DNA of 45,331 bases from Chloroflexota bacterium (GTDB taxonomy: Bacteria; Chloroflexota; Limnocylindria; Limnocylindrales; CSP1-4): the NCBI GenBank assembly GCA_021785175.1, contig JAJYGH010000020.1:20223-65553 (forward strand), read 5' to 3'. Of this stretch, positions 24,038 to 36,298 are shown piece after piece (position 1 is the stretch's first letter; each line of letters opens with the position of its first letter). The position numbers were made by a program, and so were the translations under genes. The notes under the pieces were generated by a model. That model saw only the letters and a list, made by a program, of their open reading frames with translations. It searched no databases and was not told the DNA's origin.

Positions 24038-24043
24038 TAGGAT
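24038..24043 (+). promoter_or_regulatory. -10 box TAGGAT before the receiver-domain gene
   Basis: TAGGAT would start transcripts near 24050. A three-codon ORF (ATG 24048, M-D-P-stop) then overlaps GTG 24056, an alternative start of the receiver gene. Confidence 0.5.
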
Positions 24044-24139
24044 CGTTATGGACCCGTGACGTGCGTAGGGCCGTTCGGCAGGGTTCTTCGGCCTCTTCGT
24101 CGCTTCGCCCGCGGACTCCTCCGCTTGCAGGCTTCCTCC

Positions 24140-24517
24140 ATGGAACCGGGCGATCACACGCGACCGCGCCTCCTCCTCGTGAGCGACCACCGTGCGGCCG
24201 GTGACGCGCTCGCCGAGTACCTGACCCTCCACGGCTTCGATGTCGTCGCGCGTGCGTCGAATGCGTCCGAGGCGTCCCGGGCGGCCCGCGCGACCGAGAT
24301 CGACGTCGCGCTGGTCGACGGGGATCTGTCCGCGGGGTGGACGCCGGTCGTCAGTGCGCTCGCGGACACGCTCGGGCGCAACCGGATCGCGGTGCTGTCG
24401 TCGTACTGGGGTGAGCGCGAACGCCGTGACGCCCGAGAGTGCGGGGTCGGAGCGACCCTGCTGAAGCGGATCGCGGGCCCGATCCTCGCCGGACAGCTGC
24501 GGGCGCTTGCCGCCTGA
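24140..24517 (+). CDS. Stand-alone receiver-domain protein
   Basis: A 125-residue single CheY-like domain with no output domain. It shows RLLLVSDHRAAGDAL (first strand; SD in place of DD), VALVDGDLSAGW with the probable phospho-acceptor Asp, AVLSSYW with the Ser/Thr switch residue, and TLLKRIAG with the conserved Lys. One residue of the acidic pair is missing, so phosphorylation may be weak. ATG 24140 starts at the fold boundary. GTG 24056 in the same frame would add a 28-residue Arg-rich leader and sits closer to the TAGGAT promoter. It could act as a phosphate sink or by protein contacts, but no partner is adjacent. It resembles the receiver of the upstream NarL-type regulator only in general fold. 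Confidence 0.7.
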   Translation: MEPGDHTRPRLLLVSDHRAAGDALAEYLTLHGFDVVARASNASEASRAARATEIDVALVDGDLSAGWTPVVSALADTLGRNRIAVLSSYWGERERRDARECGVGATLLKRIAGPILAGQLRALAA

Positions 24518-24725
24518 CCGAGCCAGGCTCAGGATCCCACCCCACCGTCCGCACGGTTCGTCCGGGCCCGACGCCACCCGGTTTCTCGCGGACCCTCGGG
24601 CGCGTGCGTCGCGAACGGCGGTCCGCCCATCCGATCGGGTGGGCCGGCTGACGCGTGCCTTCGGGCCGTCCGGCAGACGCGGCGGCGCACGCGGGCACGG
24701 CACTCTCGTGGGCGAAGGAGGAGGG

Positions 24726-25181
24726 ATGCCGCGGATCGAGACGATACTCGTCGCAACCGATGGCTCACCCGCGTCGGCCGCTGCCGGCGACGAGGCGATC
24801 GAACTGGCCCTGCGCCTCGGTGCCCGCCTCCTCGTCGTCAACGTGGTGAACGTGACGGAGGTGACCGCGGGCGCGTCGATCTTCCCGGGCACGCTGTTCG
24901 GCGCACGCCAGGAAGCCGAGGCGATCGCGCGTGCGGTAGTGGACGACGCGCGGAAGAGTGGCGTGTCCGCGACGTACCTGACCTGGGAGGGGCAGCCGGG
25001 TGAGGCGATCGTGGCCGCGGCGGAGTCGGAGGACGCGGACCTCGTCGTCGTCGGAACGCACGGCCGGAGCGTGATCGGCCGGCTGTTCCTGGGCAGCGTC
25101 TCGGAGTACGTGGTGCGCCACTCGCGCGTGCCGGTCATGGTCGTGCGGCCGCAGGAGGTGCCGTCAGCGGCCGTGCGGTAG
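24726..25181 (+). CDS. Universal stress protein UspA family
   Basis: A 151-residue single Usp domain. It starts with ETILVATDGSPASAAAGDEA and ends with the ATP-binding motif G-x2-G-x9-G-[ST] (VGTHGRSVIGRLFLGSVSEY), so it belongs to the nucleotide-binding branch. ATG 24726 has an overlong Shine-Dalgarno (GGAGG at 24717-24721) about 4 nt upstream. It is probably a cytoplasmic homodimer with a stress role that the sequence does not specify. A 16-bp hairpin follows at 25254-25293. Confidence 0.92.
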   Translation: MPRIETILVATDGSPASAAAGDEAIELALRLGARLLVVNVVNVTEVTAGASIFPGTLFGARQEAEAIARAVVDDARKSGVSATYLTWEGQPGEAIVAAAESEDADLVVVGTHGRSVIGRLFLGSVSEYVVRHSRVPVMVVRPQEVPSAAVR

Positions 25182-25253
25182 ACGGGCGCCCGGCGACGAG
25201 GCAGCGGAATGGAGACGTCGCCGGCGCGCGCTCGTCGCGCTCCTCCTGCCAGG

Positions 25254-25293
25254 ACCACGGACGGCGGCGGGCCACCGCGCCGCCGTCCGTGGT
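25254..25293 (+). terminator. Perfect 16-bp hairpin after the UspA gene
   Basis: 25254-25269 pairs perfectly with 25278-25293 (stem begins ACCACGGACGGCGGCG), 8-nt loop GGCCACCG. Only TTGG follows, so there is no T-run; it is probably a terminator or mRNA 3'-end stabiliser. Confidence 0.6.
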
Positions 25294-25368
25294 TGGACGC
25301 CCGGCATGCCCGGTGGCCACCGAGGCTCGCGCGAGGCCTGCCGTGATCGGAGCCGTCGGGCTCGCTCC

Positions 25369-25374
25369 TATACT
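25369..25374 (+). promoter_or_regulatory. -10 box TATACT of the lhr gene
   Basis: A consensus TATACT ends 8 nt before GTG 25383 and there is no Shine-Dalgarno. This is the clearest leaderless layout in the window. Confidence 0.65.
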
Positions 25375-25382
25375 CCGTTGCC

Positions 25383-30425
<5,043 letters not shown>

Positions 30426-30428
30426 CGC

Positions 30429-31430
30429 GTGCCCGAAGGAGACACCCTCTTCCGGACCGCCGAGGTGCTCCGCGCCGTGCTCGTCGGACGACCGATTGCC
30501 GCCGCCCGGGGGCGCGCCGGCGGGTCGCGGCTCGGGATGCTCGAAGGGCGGACGGTCGAGCGGGTCGAGGCGCGGGGCAAGCACCTGCTGGTGCAGACGA
30601 GCGGAGGCCTGACGCTCCACACGCACCTGGGCATGCACGGGTCGTGGCACCGTTACCGGACCGCCGAGCCGTGGCGACGAGCCGCCCGGGATGCGGTCGC
30701 GGTGATCGAGGTGCCCGGCGCCGTCGCGGTGTGCTTCTCCGCGCCCACGGTCGAGCTGCTCGAGACGAGGGCGCTTGCCCTGCATCCGATCCTCTCGCGG
30801 CTCGGCCCGGACCTGCTGGCGGCGGCCGATCTTCCCCGCACGCCGGATCTGACGCGCACACCGGATCTGCCGCGCACGCCGGATCTGCGGCGGACCTCGG
30901 ACGGCGCGGGCGGCGGGCACAGCGGGGATGGGGTCTCGGCGGTCGAGGGCTCGGCGGCCGAGGACTCCGAGGTGCTCCGACGCCTGCGCGATCCGGCGCG
31001 CGCGACCCTCGACATCGGGGATGCGCTGCTGGACCAGCGCGCCGTGGCGGGCATCGGGAACGTGTATCGGAGCGAGGTGTGCTTCATCGAGCGCGTCGAT
31101 CCGTTCACGCCCGTGTCGGCGCTCGACGATCCGACGCTCGCGCGACTGGTCCGCGCGGCGCGCCGGCTGCTGCGGGCGAACGCGCACGGCCCGTTCCGGA
31201 CGACGGTGAATGTGACGGCGGAGGACGTGACGGCGGTCGGCGTGCCGGCGGCCCTTGGCGCGAGGCTCTGGGTCTACGGCAGAACCGGACGGCCGTGCCG
31301 TCGCTGTGGCTCTCCCGTCCGGAGCCGCGTCTCGGGCTCCCACGCCCGGCGCGTGTACTGGTGCCCGGTGTGCCAGCCACCGGTCACGTCGGTCGGGAGC
31401 GCCGACGGAGGCGGACCGGTGGTGATCTGA
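30429..31430 (+). CDS. nei: Fpg/Nei family DNA glycosylase (endonuclease VIII-like)
   Basis: A 333-residue base-excision enzyme and AP lyase. It has the catalytic N-terminus PEGDTLFRTAEVL (Pro2 and Glu3 after Met removal), Lys51 in ARGKHLL, the H2TH region (LLDQRAVAGIGNVYRSEVCF) and a C-terminal zinc finger (CRRCG ... CPVC). PEGDT rather than PELPE places it with Nei-type enzymes for oxidised pyrimidines. A lineage-specific insert of about 45 residues lies between the two domains and contains four DLxRTP repeats. GTG 30429 starts 3 nt after the lhr stop, so it is in one operon and probably translationally linked with the helicase. Confidence 0.93.
   Translation: MPEGDTLFRTAEVLRAVLVGRPIAAARGRAGGSRLGMLEGRTVERVEARGKHLLVQTSGGLTLHTHLGMHGSWHRYRTAEPWRRAARDAVAVIEVPGAVAVCFSAPTVELLETRALALHPILSRLGPDLLAAADLPRTPDLTRTPDLPRTPDLRRTSDGAGGGHSGDGVSAVEGSAAEDSEVLRRLRDPARATLDIGDALLDQRAVAGIGNVYRSEVCFIERVDPFTPVSALDDPTLARLVRAARRLLRANAHGPFRTTVNVTAEDVTAVGVPAALGARLWVYGRTGRPCRRCGSPVRSRVSGSHARRVYWCPVCQPPVTSVGSADGGGPVVI
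30828..30899 (+). repeat. Four 18-bp tandem repeats inside nei
   Basis: Units start at 30828, 30846, 30864 and 30882 with pattern GATCTNNNNCGNACNNCG. They encode the hexapeptide DL(P/T/R)RT(P/S), an interdomain insert absent from typical Nei proteins. Confidence 0.85.
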
Positions 31431-31478
31431 GCCGGTCACCGGGCGCCCGCCCCGGCCAGCGGCAGCCCCAGGCAGGCG

Positions 31479-31555
31479 AGCCCGAAGCGGCTCAGGCCAG
31501 CGTGCGGCGGGCCAGCCCGAAGCAGGTCCGCCACCGCGAAGCCGGTCAGGCCAGG
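31479..31555. repeat. Imperfect GC-rich repeats between nei and the GT87-like gene
   Basis: AGCCCGAAGC occurs at 31479-31488 and 31514-31523, and TCAGGCCAG at 31492-31500 and 31547-31555, with related CGCGAAGC between. The block runs into the last codons of the minus-strand gene. It makes up most of the 115-bp convergent spacer; no gene is seen in it. Confidence 0.45.
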
Positions 31556-32499
31556 CCGAAGAACGACCGGATGCGGGCTCCCAGCCCGCGACGCGCCTGG
31601 AGGCGGGCACCCTCAGGATCGGACCGGACGCCGACCCAGACCTGCTCGAGTCGTGCCCGCGCACCCCGGACCGCTCGCGGGAACTCCCGCCGGTTGGCCC
31701 ACCACAGCGGGTGCGCATGTCGCCACAGCCACGGCACGGCCGCCCACAGGATCAGCAGGTAGTCGACCCGCAGCGGGCGCGGGAAGTTCAGCGCGGTGTC
31801 GATCTGCATGACGGTCGCGGGCCACATCGCGAGCATGAGCAGCACCGCGAGCGCTCCGGCGACGAGGCCCCACGTTCGTGCGCGTGGTGGCAGGAACACG
31901 AACAGCACAGCCGGGAACCACTTCATGCTCGCGGCGAGCGCCCAGAGCGCGCCGCCGACACGTGGTCCCGTGAACTGCGCGAGCCAGACGGCGAGGGTCA
32001 GCAGCAGCGTGACGTTGCCCGTGTCCAGCGTCGCGACGAGGGCGGGCGACAGCAGCAGGATCGCGACCGCCGTCGCGAGCGGCCGGCGGCGGTAGGCCCA
32101 CTCGGCCGACCAGAGGAACAACAGGACGTTCGCGCCGCGCCAGACGGTCCACGCGACATTCCAGGGCAGCAGGGCCCACGGCAGGAACAGAGGCAGCAGC
32201 CACGGCGCGTACACGTACGGCAGGAAGACGCCGCTCGGGTGGAACGGATCCCCGCCGCCCAGCCAGACCCGGACCCCGGCCCAGTACGCCCGGGCGTCCG
32301 CCCCCGCGTATTCCCCGCGCGCGATCAGGAACGCGGCCATGATCCCGCCGGTCAGCACGAGCATCACGATTGCGAGCAGCCGGCGCGGCTCGCGGAGCCG
32401 CGACCGCTCGCGGCGGAGCGCGCGCGTGTGGACGCCGGCTCGCCGCCGGGTCGGCCGGTCCAGACGGTCGATGAGTGGGTGCTCGCTCGTGAGGCTCAC
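31546..32499 (-). CDS. GT87/DUF2029-like integral membrane protein
   Basis: A 317-residue protein with about 7-8 hydrophobic helices after a basic N-terminal region of ~40 residues. The segment GADARAYWAGVRVWLGGGDP FHPS (read as two parts) followed by FLPYVYAPWLLPLFLPWALL is the hallmark of the DUF2029 family, related to polyprenol-phosphate mannosyltransferases (GT87), with the acidic residue of the first loop in GADARAY. TGNVTLLLTLAVWL and ALWALAASMKWFPAVL continue the pattern. It would transfer a sugar from a lipid-linked donor on the outer face of the membrane. It is shorter than typical GT87 (~400), so some helices may be missing. GTG 32499 is the start; a TACCAT box lies at 32549-32554. 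Confidence 0.75.
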   Translation of the reverse strand: MSLTSEHPLIDRLDRPTRRRAGVHTRALRRERSRLREPRRLLAIVMLVLTGGIMAAFLIARGEYAGADARAYWAGVRVWLGGGDPFHPSGVFLPYVYAPWLLPLFLPWALLPWNVAWTVWRGANVLLFLWSAEWAYRRRPLATAVAILLLSPALVATLDTGNVTLLLTLAVWLAQFTGPRVGGALWALAASMKWFPAVLFVFLPPRARTWGLVAGALAVLLMLAMWPATVMQIDTALNFPRPLRVDYLLILWAAVPWLWRHAHPLWWANRREFPRAVRGARARLEQVWVGVRSDPEGARLQARRGLGARIRSFFGLA

Positions 32500-32636
32500 C
32501 GTTCGATCGAGGCATGCGGCCGCGCAGCCGGCGGCCGGAACGCCCCGGATGGTACCGCCCGCCGGCGTGGCCGCGAGGCGGACTGTGGCCGCGAGGCGGG
32601 CGCGCCGGCCTCGCGCGCCTTCCCGCCGCGTCGCCG

Positions 32637-32642
32637 TAGATT
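32637..32642 (+). promoter_or_regulatory. -10 box TAGATT of the M20 peptidase gene
   Basis: TAGATT ends 6 nt before ATG 32649 with no Shine-Dalgarno; a leaderless layout. Confidence 0.55.
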
Positions 32643-32648
32643 CGTGCG

Positions 32649-33983
32649 ATGGACCACCCCACCGCCGTGTCTCCCGAGACGCTCACCCGGGTGCGCGACG
32701 CCGTCGCGCACCAGTTGCCCGACTTCCTTGGCGATCTCGAGCGACTCGTCGCGATCGACAGCGGCTCGTACACCAAGGCCGGCGTCGATGAGGTGGGCCG
32801 GTGGGTCGCCGAGGCCCTGCGCGGCCTGGGGGCGGCGGTCGAGGTCCATCCCGAGACCGAGCTCGGGGACACCGTGGTCGGCAGACTGGAGGGGCCGGGG
32901 CGCGGCCGCGTCCTCGTCATCGCGCACCTCGACACGGTCTTCGATCCGGGGACGGCCGCCGTGCGCCCGTTTCGGATCGAGGAGGGCCGGGTGCTCGGGC
33001 CCGGGGCGTGCGACATGAAGGCCGGTCTGCTGGTCGGGCTGCATGCACTCCGCGCGCTGCGGTCGGTCGGCCTCCACGGCGGCGGCTCGGGCAAAGGCTC
33101 CTCGGGTGAAGGCTCCCCGGGCGAAGCCGACGCGCGTCGGGGCGCATCGGCTGAACGCAGGTCCGCGGGTGGGCCCGCGTACCTCCCGTGGCTGCCGGTG
33201 GCGCGCCTCACGTTCGTCGCGAACCCCGACGAGGAAATCGGCTCCCCGGTCAGCACGCCGGTCATTCGCGCCCTCGCCGCCGATCACGACGTCGCGCTCG
33301 TCCTCGAATCGGCGCGGGCCAACGGCGACATCGTGAGCGCGCGGAAGGGCAACCTGTCGTTGCGGGTCGTCGTGCACGGACGCGCGGCGCACGCCGGGGT
33401 CGAGCCCGAGAAGGGGCGCAACGCGATCCTCGAGGCCGCGCACAAGACGGTCGCGCTGCAGGCCCTGAACGGCCGGTGGCCGGGCGTGACGTGCAACGTC
33501 GGCGTGTTCCGTGGCGGGACGCGGCCCAACGTCGTGGCCGACGAGGCCATCCTGGAGGTGGACCTGCGGTCGCCGTCCCGTGCCGGCCTGGAGTCGGCGG
33601 AGGCGGCGGTCCACGAGATCGCGGCGATGCGCGTGGTCCCGGACACGACCTGTGACGTGATCGAGGCCGGCCGGCACTGGCCCATGGAGCGGCTGCCGGA
33701 GACGGGCGAGCTCGTGGACGCCGCGGTCGCGATCGCGAACGCCCTGGGCTTCGGGCTCCGCGACGCGTCGACAGGTGGCGCCTCGGACGCGAACACGACG
33801 GCCGGCGAGGGGGTGCCGTCGCTCGACGGGCTGGGCCCGATCGGCGGGCTCGATCACTCCCCGGCGGAATACATCGAGGTCGACTCGATCGTGGACCGGA
33901 CGGCCCTCTTCGCGGGGCTGCTCGTCGCGCTCGGCGGCGATCAGCGCAGGAACGACCGCCCGCAGTTGTCGCAGACGGCGTAG
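32649..33983 (+). CDS. M20 family metallopeptidase, carboxypeptidase G2-like
   Basis: A 444-residue zinc peptidase. VLVIAHLDTVFDPG carries the first His ligand and catalytic Asp, GPGACDMKAGLL the bridging Asp, FVANPDEEIGSP the catalytic Glu pair, VLESARANGDIV the Glu ligand, and GGLDHSPAEYI the last His. The lid domain starts at RKGNLSLRVVVHGRAAHAG. It most resembles glutamate carboxypeptidase/CPG2-type enzymes that remove a C-terminal acidic residue. Residues ~144-172 are a Gly/Ser/Glu-rich insert encoded partly by tandem repeats. No signal peptide, so it is probably cytoplasmic. Its last 43 nt overlap the convergent small CxxC gene. Confidence 0.9.
   Translation: MDHPTAVSPETLTRVRDAVAHQLPDFLGDLERLVAIDSGSYTKAGVDEVGRWVAEALRGLGAAVEVHPETELGDTVVGRLEGPGRGRVLVIAHLDTVFDPGTAAVRPFRIEEGRVLGPGACDMKAGLLVGLHALRALRSVGLHGGGSGKGSSGEGSPGEADARRGASAERRSAGGPAYLPWLPVARLTFVANPDEEIGSPVSTPVIRALAADHDVALVLESARANGDIVSARKGNLSLRVVVHGRAAHAGVEPEKGRNAILEAAHKTVALQALNGRWPGVTCNVGVFRGGTRPNVVADEAILEVDLRSPSRAGLESAEAAVHEIAAMRVVPDTTCDVIEAGRHWPMERLPETGELVDAAVAIANALGFGLRDASTGGASDANTTAGEGVPSLDGLGPIGGLDHSPAEYIEVDSIVDRTALFAGLLVALGGDQRRNDRPQLSQTA
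33081..33125 (+). repeat. Three 15-bp tandem repeats inside the M20 peptidase gene
   Basis: Units at 33081, 33096 and 33111 encode GGSGK, GSSGE and GSPGE, a flexible insert between the metal-site segments ACDMKAG and NPDEEIG. Confidence 0.75.
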
Positions 33984-34219
33984 ACCGCGTGCTGCTCGCG
34001 CGCGTATCCCGCCACGTGCAGCCGGCCCACGGCGCCGTCTGCGGGGCACGCCCACACCCACCAGAGCTCGTCCGGTCCCGTCGGATCGAGGGGCGTGGCC
34101 TCGTTCGCGATCCGGTCGCCGAGGCCGTCGAAAGCCGTCGCCGCGCGCTCGACGGCCGCAGCCCGCTGCGCCCCGGTCTCGCGTGTGTACGGGTAGTTCT
34201 GGCCGATGTTCGAGCTCAT
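33941..34219 (-). CDS. Small hypothetical protein ending in a CxxC motif
   Basis: A 92-residue protein I do not recognise. It starts SSNIGQNYPYTRETGAQRA, has an acidic middle (ANEATPLDPTGPDELWWVWA), and ends AVYAVCDNCGRSFLR, so the final ~35 residues with CP and CDNC could bind zinc. ATG 34219 has GGGAG 6 nt upstream; in-frame starts also exist at ATG 34243 and TTG 34267. Its 3' end overlaps the M20 gene by 43 nt. A TATACT box at 34324-34329 gives a leader of ~95 nt. It is a real gene by codon pattern, but the role is unknown. Confidence 0.6.
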   Translation of the reverse strand: MSSNIGQNYPYTRETGAQRAAAVERAATAFDGLGDRIANEATPLDPTGPDELWWVWACPADGAVGRLHVAGYAREQHAVYAVCDNCGRSFLR

Positions 34220-34323
34220 GACCGGCTCCCATGCGGTGTCCATGACCCAGGTCGGCGTCGGGACCAATGAGACGGGACGGCCAGCCGCGGAGGTTGTGAG
34301 CGCGGCGCGACCGGCCGACCGAG

Positions 34324-34329
34324 AGTATA
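34324..34329 (-). promoter_or_regulatory. -10 box TATACT for the small CxxC gene
   Basis: Consensus TATACT on the minus strand. The start point would be near 34317, leaving a leader of about 95 nt before ATG 34219 or 50 nt before TTG 34267. Confidence 0.5.
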
Positions 34330-34366
34330 GCGAGGCGCCGTCGAGGCTCCGGGCGGGAGCATGACG

Positions 34367-36133
34367 CTACCAGGCTGCCGGCAGGCCCTCCGAGCGTGGG
34401 TCGGCCGTGGCCACGAAGGACGTCGGCCGGATGCGTCGCGTGGCCGGGACGCGCTCGTCGGACGGCTCAGCTCCGTGACGAACGCCGGCCTCGGGGCGGC
34501 CGTCGCCCGGGCCCCGTGCCTCGTCGTCGCCGCGTGCCCGGTAGACCAGCTCGATCGCGTGCTCGTGCCCGAACTCGCCCGACAGCCGCCGGGACCACAC
34601 CACCTCGTGGCCCATCGCGGACAGCACGGCTCCGACCTCGGGCAGCATCCCGTCCTCGAGTCGCGAGAGCGTCAGCGGGGCGTAGTGGGCGTCGGCGTCG
34701 GCGGCGAAGCGGGGCGCAGCAACCGCGTCTGCGATGGAGCGCCGGCCGTCGACCACCGCCGACACGAACTGCGCGAACACCTGCGGCTGGATCTCCCCGC
34801 CCATCGAACCGTGCACGATCCACGGCCGTCCGTCACGGAAGAGCATCCCCGGCATGAGCGTGTGCATCGTCCGCTTCCCCGGCGCGAGCACGTTCGCGTG
34901 GTCCGGGTCGAGCGAGAAGAACGCGCCCCGGTTCTGGTACGCGATGCCGGTCTCGGGGTCCACGAGCCCCGACCCGAAGCCCATGTAGTTCGACTCGATC
35001 AGGCTGACCGCCGTCCCCTCGGCGTCCACCACCGCGAGGTAGATCGTTCCCCCGGCGGCGGGAGCGTCGACGGGCCGCAGCGGCAGGGCTCGCCGCGGGT
35101 CGATCCGTGCGGCGAGCCGGCCGGCGTAGCCGCGGTCGAGAAGGTGCTCGAGCGCGCCCGGCGCCATCGTCTCGAGGTCGCTGAGGTGCGCGTCTCGGTC
35201 GGCGATCGCGAGTCGCGCGGCCTCGAGCTGGAAGTGCACCCAGCGCGGATCGGAGATGCCGTGGGGACCGAACGCGGCGGGGTCGGGCGGGTCGAGCGCG
35301 TCGAGGACGTGCAGCAGCTCGAGGGCGACCGCGCCCGAGCTGTTCGGTGGGTGCGACGCCGCTTCGATCCCGCGGTACGCGCCGCGGATCGGGTCCGCCC
35401 AGGTGGAGGTGTGCGACGCGAAATCCTCGGGGCGAAGCAGCGATCCTCTGCTCTCGAGATAGCCCGCCCCGCGACGCCCGAGCTCGCCCTCGTACGCGAC
35501 CGCCGGCCCCTCGGCGGCCAGGCGGCGGAGGGTCCGCTCGATCGCGGGCAGGCGCACGATCTCCCCCGTCCGCCAGGCACGGCGCTCGGGCCGGAAGACG
35601 CGCGCCCAATCGGAGTCCGCTCCGAACACCGTCGCGCCGCGCTCGACCGCGGCGGTCCAGGCGGGACTCGCCGGGAACGAGCCGGCCAGCTCGACGGCGG
35701 GCCCGAAGAGCGCTGGCCACGGGAGCCGCCCGTATCGTCGGTGGGCGTCGCCCCACGAGCGGATCGCCCCCGGCACGGTCACGGTCCACGGCCCGCGGAT
35801 CGGCATCCGTTCGAGGCCGACGGCGCGGGCGGCGTCGAGCGTCGCAGCGGCCGCAGAACGGCCGCTGCCGTTCAGGGCGCGGAGGCCGTCGCGCTCCGTC
35901 CAGATCAGCCAGAACGCGTCGCCGCCCAGACCGCACATGAAGCTCGACACGACGGCGAGCGCGGCGTTCGTCGCGATCGCGGCGTCGACCGCGTTGCCCC
36001 CCGACTTGAGCGTCGCGAGACCCGCCTGCGAGGCGAGCGAGTGGGGGGACGTCACGACGCCGTGCGTGCCGCGCACTGAGATCGCCGGAACGAGCGTCGG
36101 GCGCAGGTCCGGCTCCGGGACCGCTGTCGTCAT
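34367..36133 (-). CDS. ggt: Gamma-glutamyltransferase family protein
   Basis: A 588-residue Ntn-hydrolase precursor. The N-terminal half has GVVTSPHSLASQAGLATLKS, GGNAVDAAIATNAALAVV and MCGLGGDAFWLIW, all typical of the family. The processing and catalytic Thr is T363 in PAAGGTIYLAVVDAEGTAVS, followed by NYMGFGSGLVDPETGIAYQNRG. RTMHTLMPGMLF and VHGSMGGEIQPQVFAQ are conserved in the small subunit. No signal peptide is seen, so unlike E. coli Ggt it appears cytoplasmic; the family also includes acylases. The C-terminal ~45 residues are an unconserved charged tail. ATG 36133 lies 7 nt after GACAAT, a likely -10 box. It is divergent from the MetE-like genes. Confidence 0.9.
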   Translation of the reverse strand: MTTAVPEPDLRPTLVPAISVRGTHGVVTSPHSLASQAGLATLKSGGNAVDAAIATNAALAVVSSFMCGLGGDAFWLIWTERDGLRALNGSGRSAAAATLDAARAVGLERMPIRGPWTVTVPGAIRSWGDAHRRYGRLPWPALFGPAVELAGSFPASPAWTAAVERGATVFGADSDWARVFRPERRAWRTGEIVRLPAIERTLRRLAAEGPAVAYEGELGRRGAGYLESRGSLLRPEDFASHTSTWADPIRGAYRGIEAASHPPNSSGAVALELLHVLDALDPPDPAAFGPHGISDPRWVHFQLEAARLAIADRDAHLSDLETMAPGALEHLLDRGYAGRLAARIDPRRALPLRPVDAPAAGGTIYLAVVDAEGTAVSLIESNYMGFGSGLVDPETGIAYQNRGAFFSLDPDHANVLAPGKRTMHTLMPGMLFRDGRPWIVHGSMGGEIQPQVFAQFVSAVVDGRRSIADAVAAPRFAADADAHYAPLTLSRLEDGMLPEVGAVLSAMGHEVVWSRRLSGEFGHEHAIELVYRARGDDEARGPGDGRPEAGVRHGAEPSDERVPATRRIRPTSFVATADPRSEGLPAAW

Positions 36134-36140
36134 GCGGGAG

Positions 36141-36146
36141 ATTGTC
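36141..36146 (-). promoter_or_regulatory. -10-like box GACAAT of ggt
   Basis: GACAAT on the minus strand ends 7 nt before ATG 36133. It departs from TANNNT at the first base only. Confidence 0.4.
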
Positions 36147-36263
36147 GTCCATGAACGAGACGGTGTGGGCCGGACGGTCGGCGGAGGCGACGGACCAGCG
36201 GTCCGGATGGCTCGCCGCCGCACCGCCGGCGCACCCCACGGGGCCGCTGCGGGGCCTTTCCCG

Positions 36264-36269
36264 TACAAT
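36264..36269 (+). promoter_or_regulatory. -10 box TACAAT of the MetE-like operon
   Basis: TACAAT lies 29 nt before ATG 36299. GGGAG at 36289-36293 is the ribosome-binding site, so this operon has a short normal leader. Confidence 0.6.
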
Positions 36270-36298
36270 CCCGGCGTTTCCACCACCCGGGAGTCTGC

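Noticed and set aside
30828-30899. CRISPR-like array
   Set aside because: Units are contiguous 18-bp repeats in frame inside nei, with no spacers.
31441-31545. A small gene between nei and the GT87-like gene
   Set aside because: The spacer consists of imperfect GC-rich repeats and has no start with a ribosome-binding site or promoter box.
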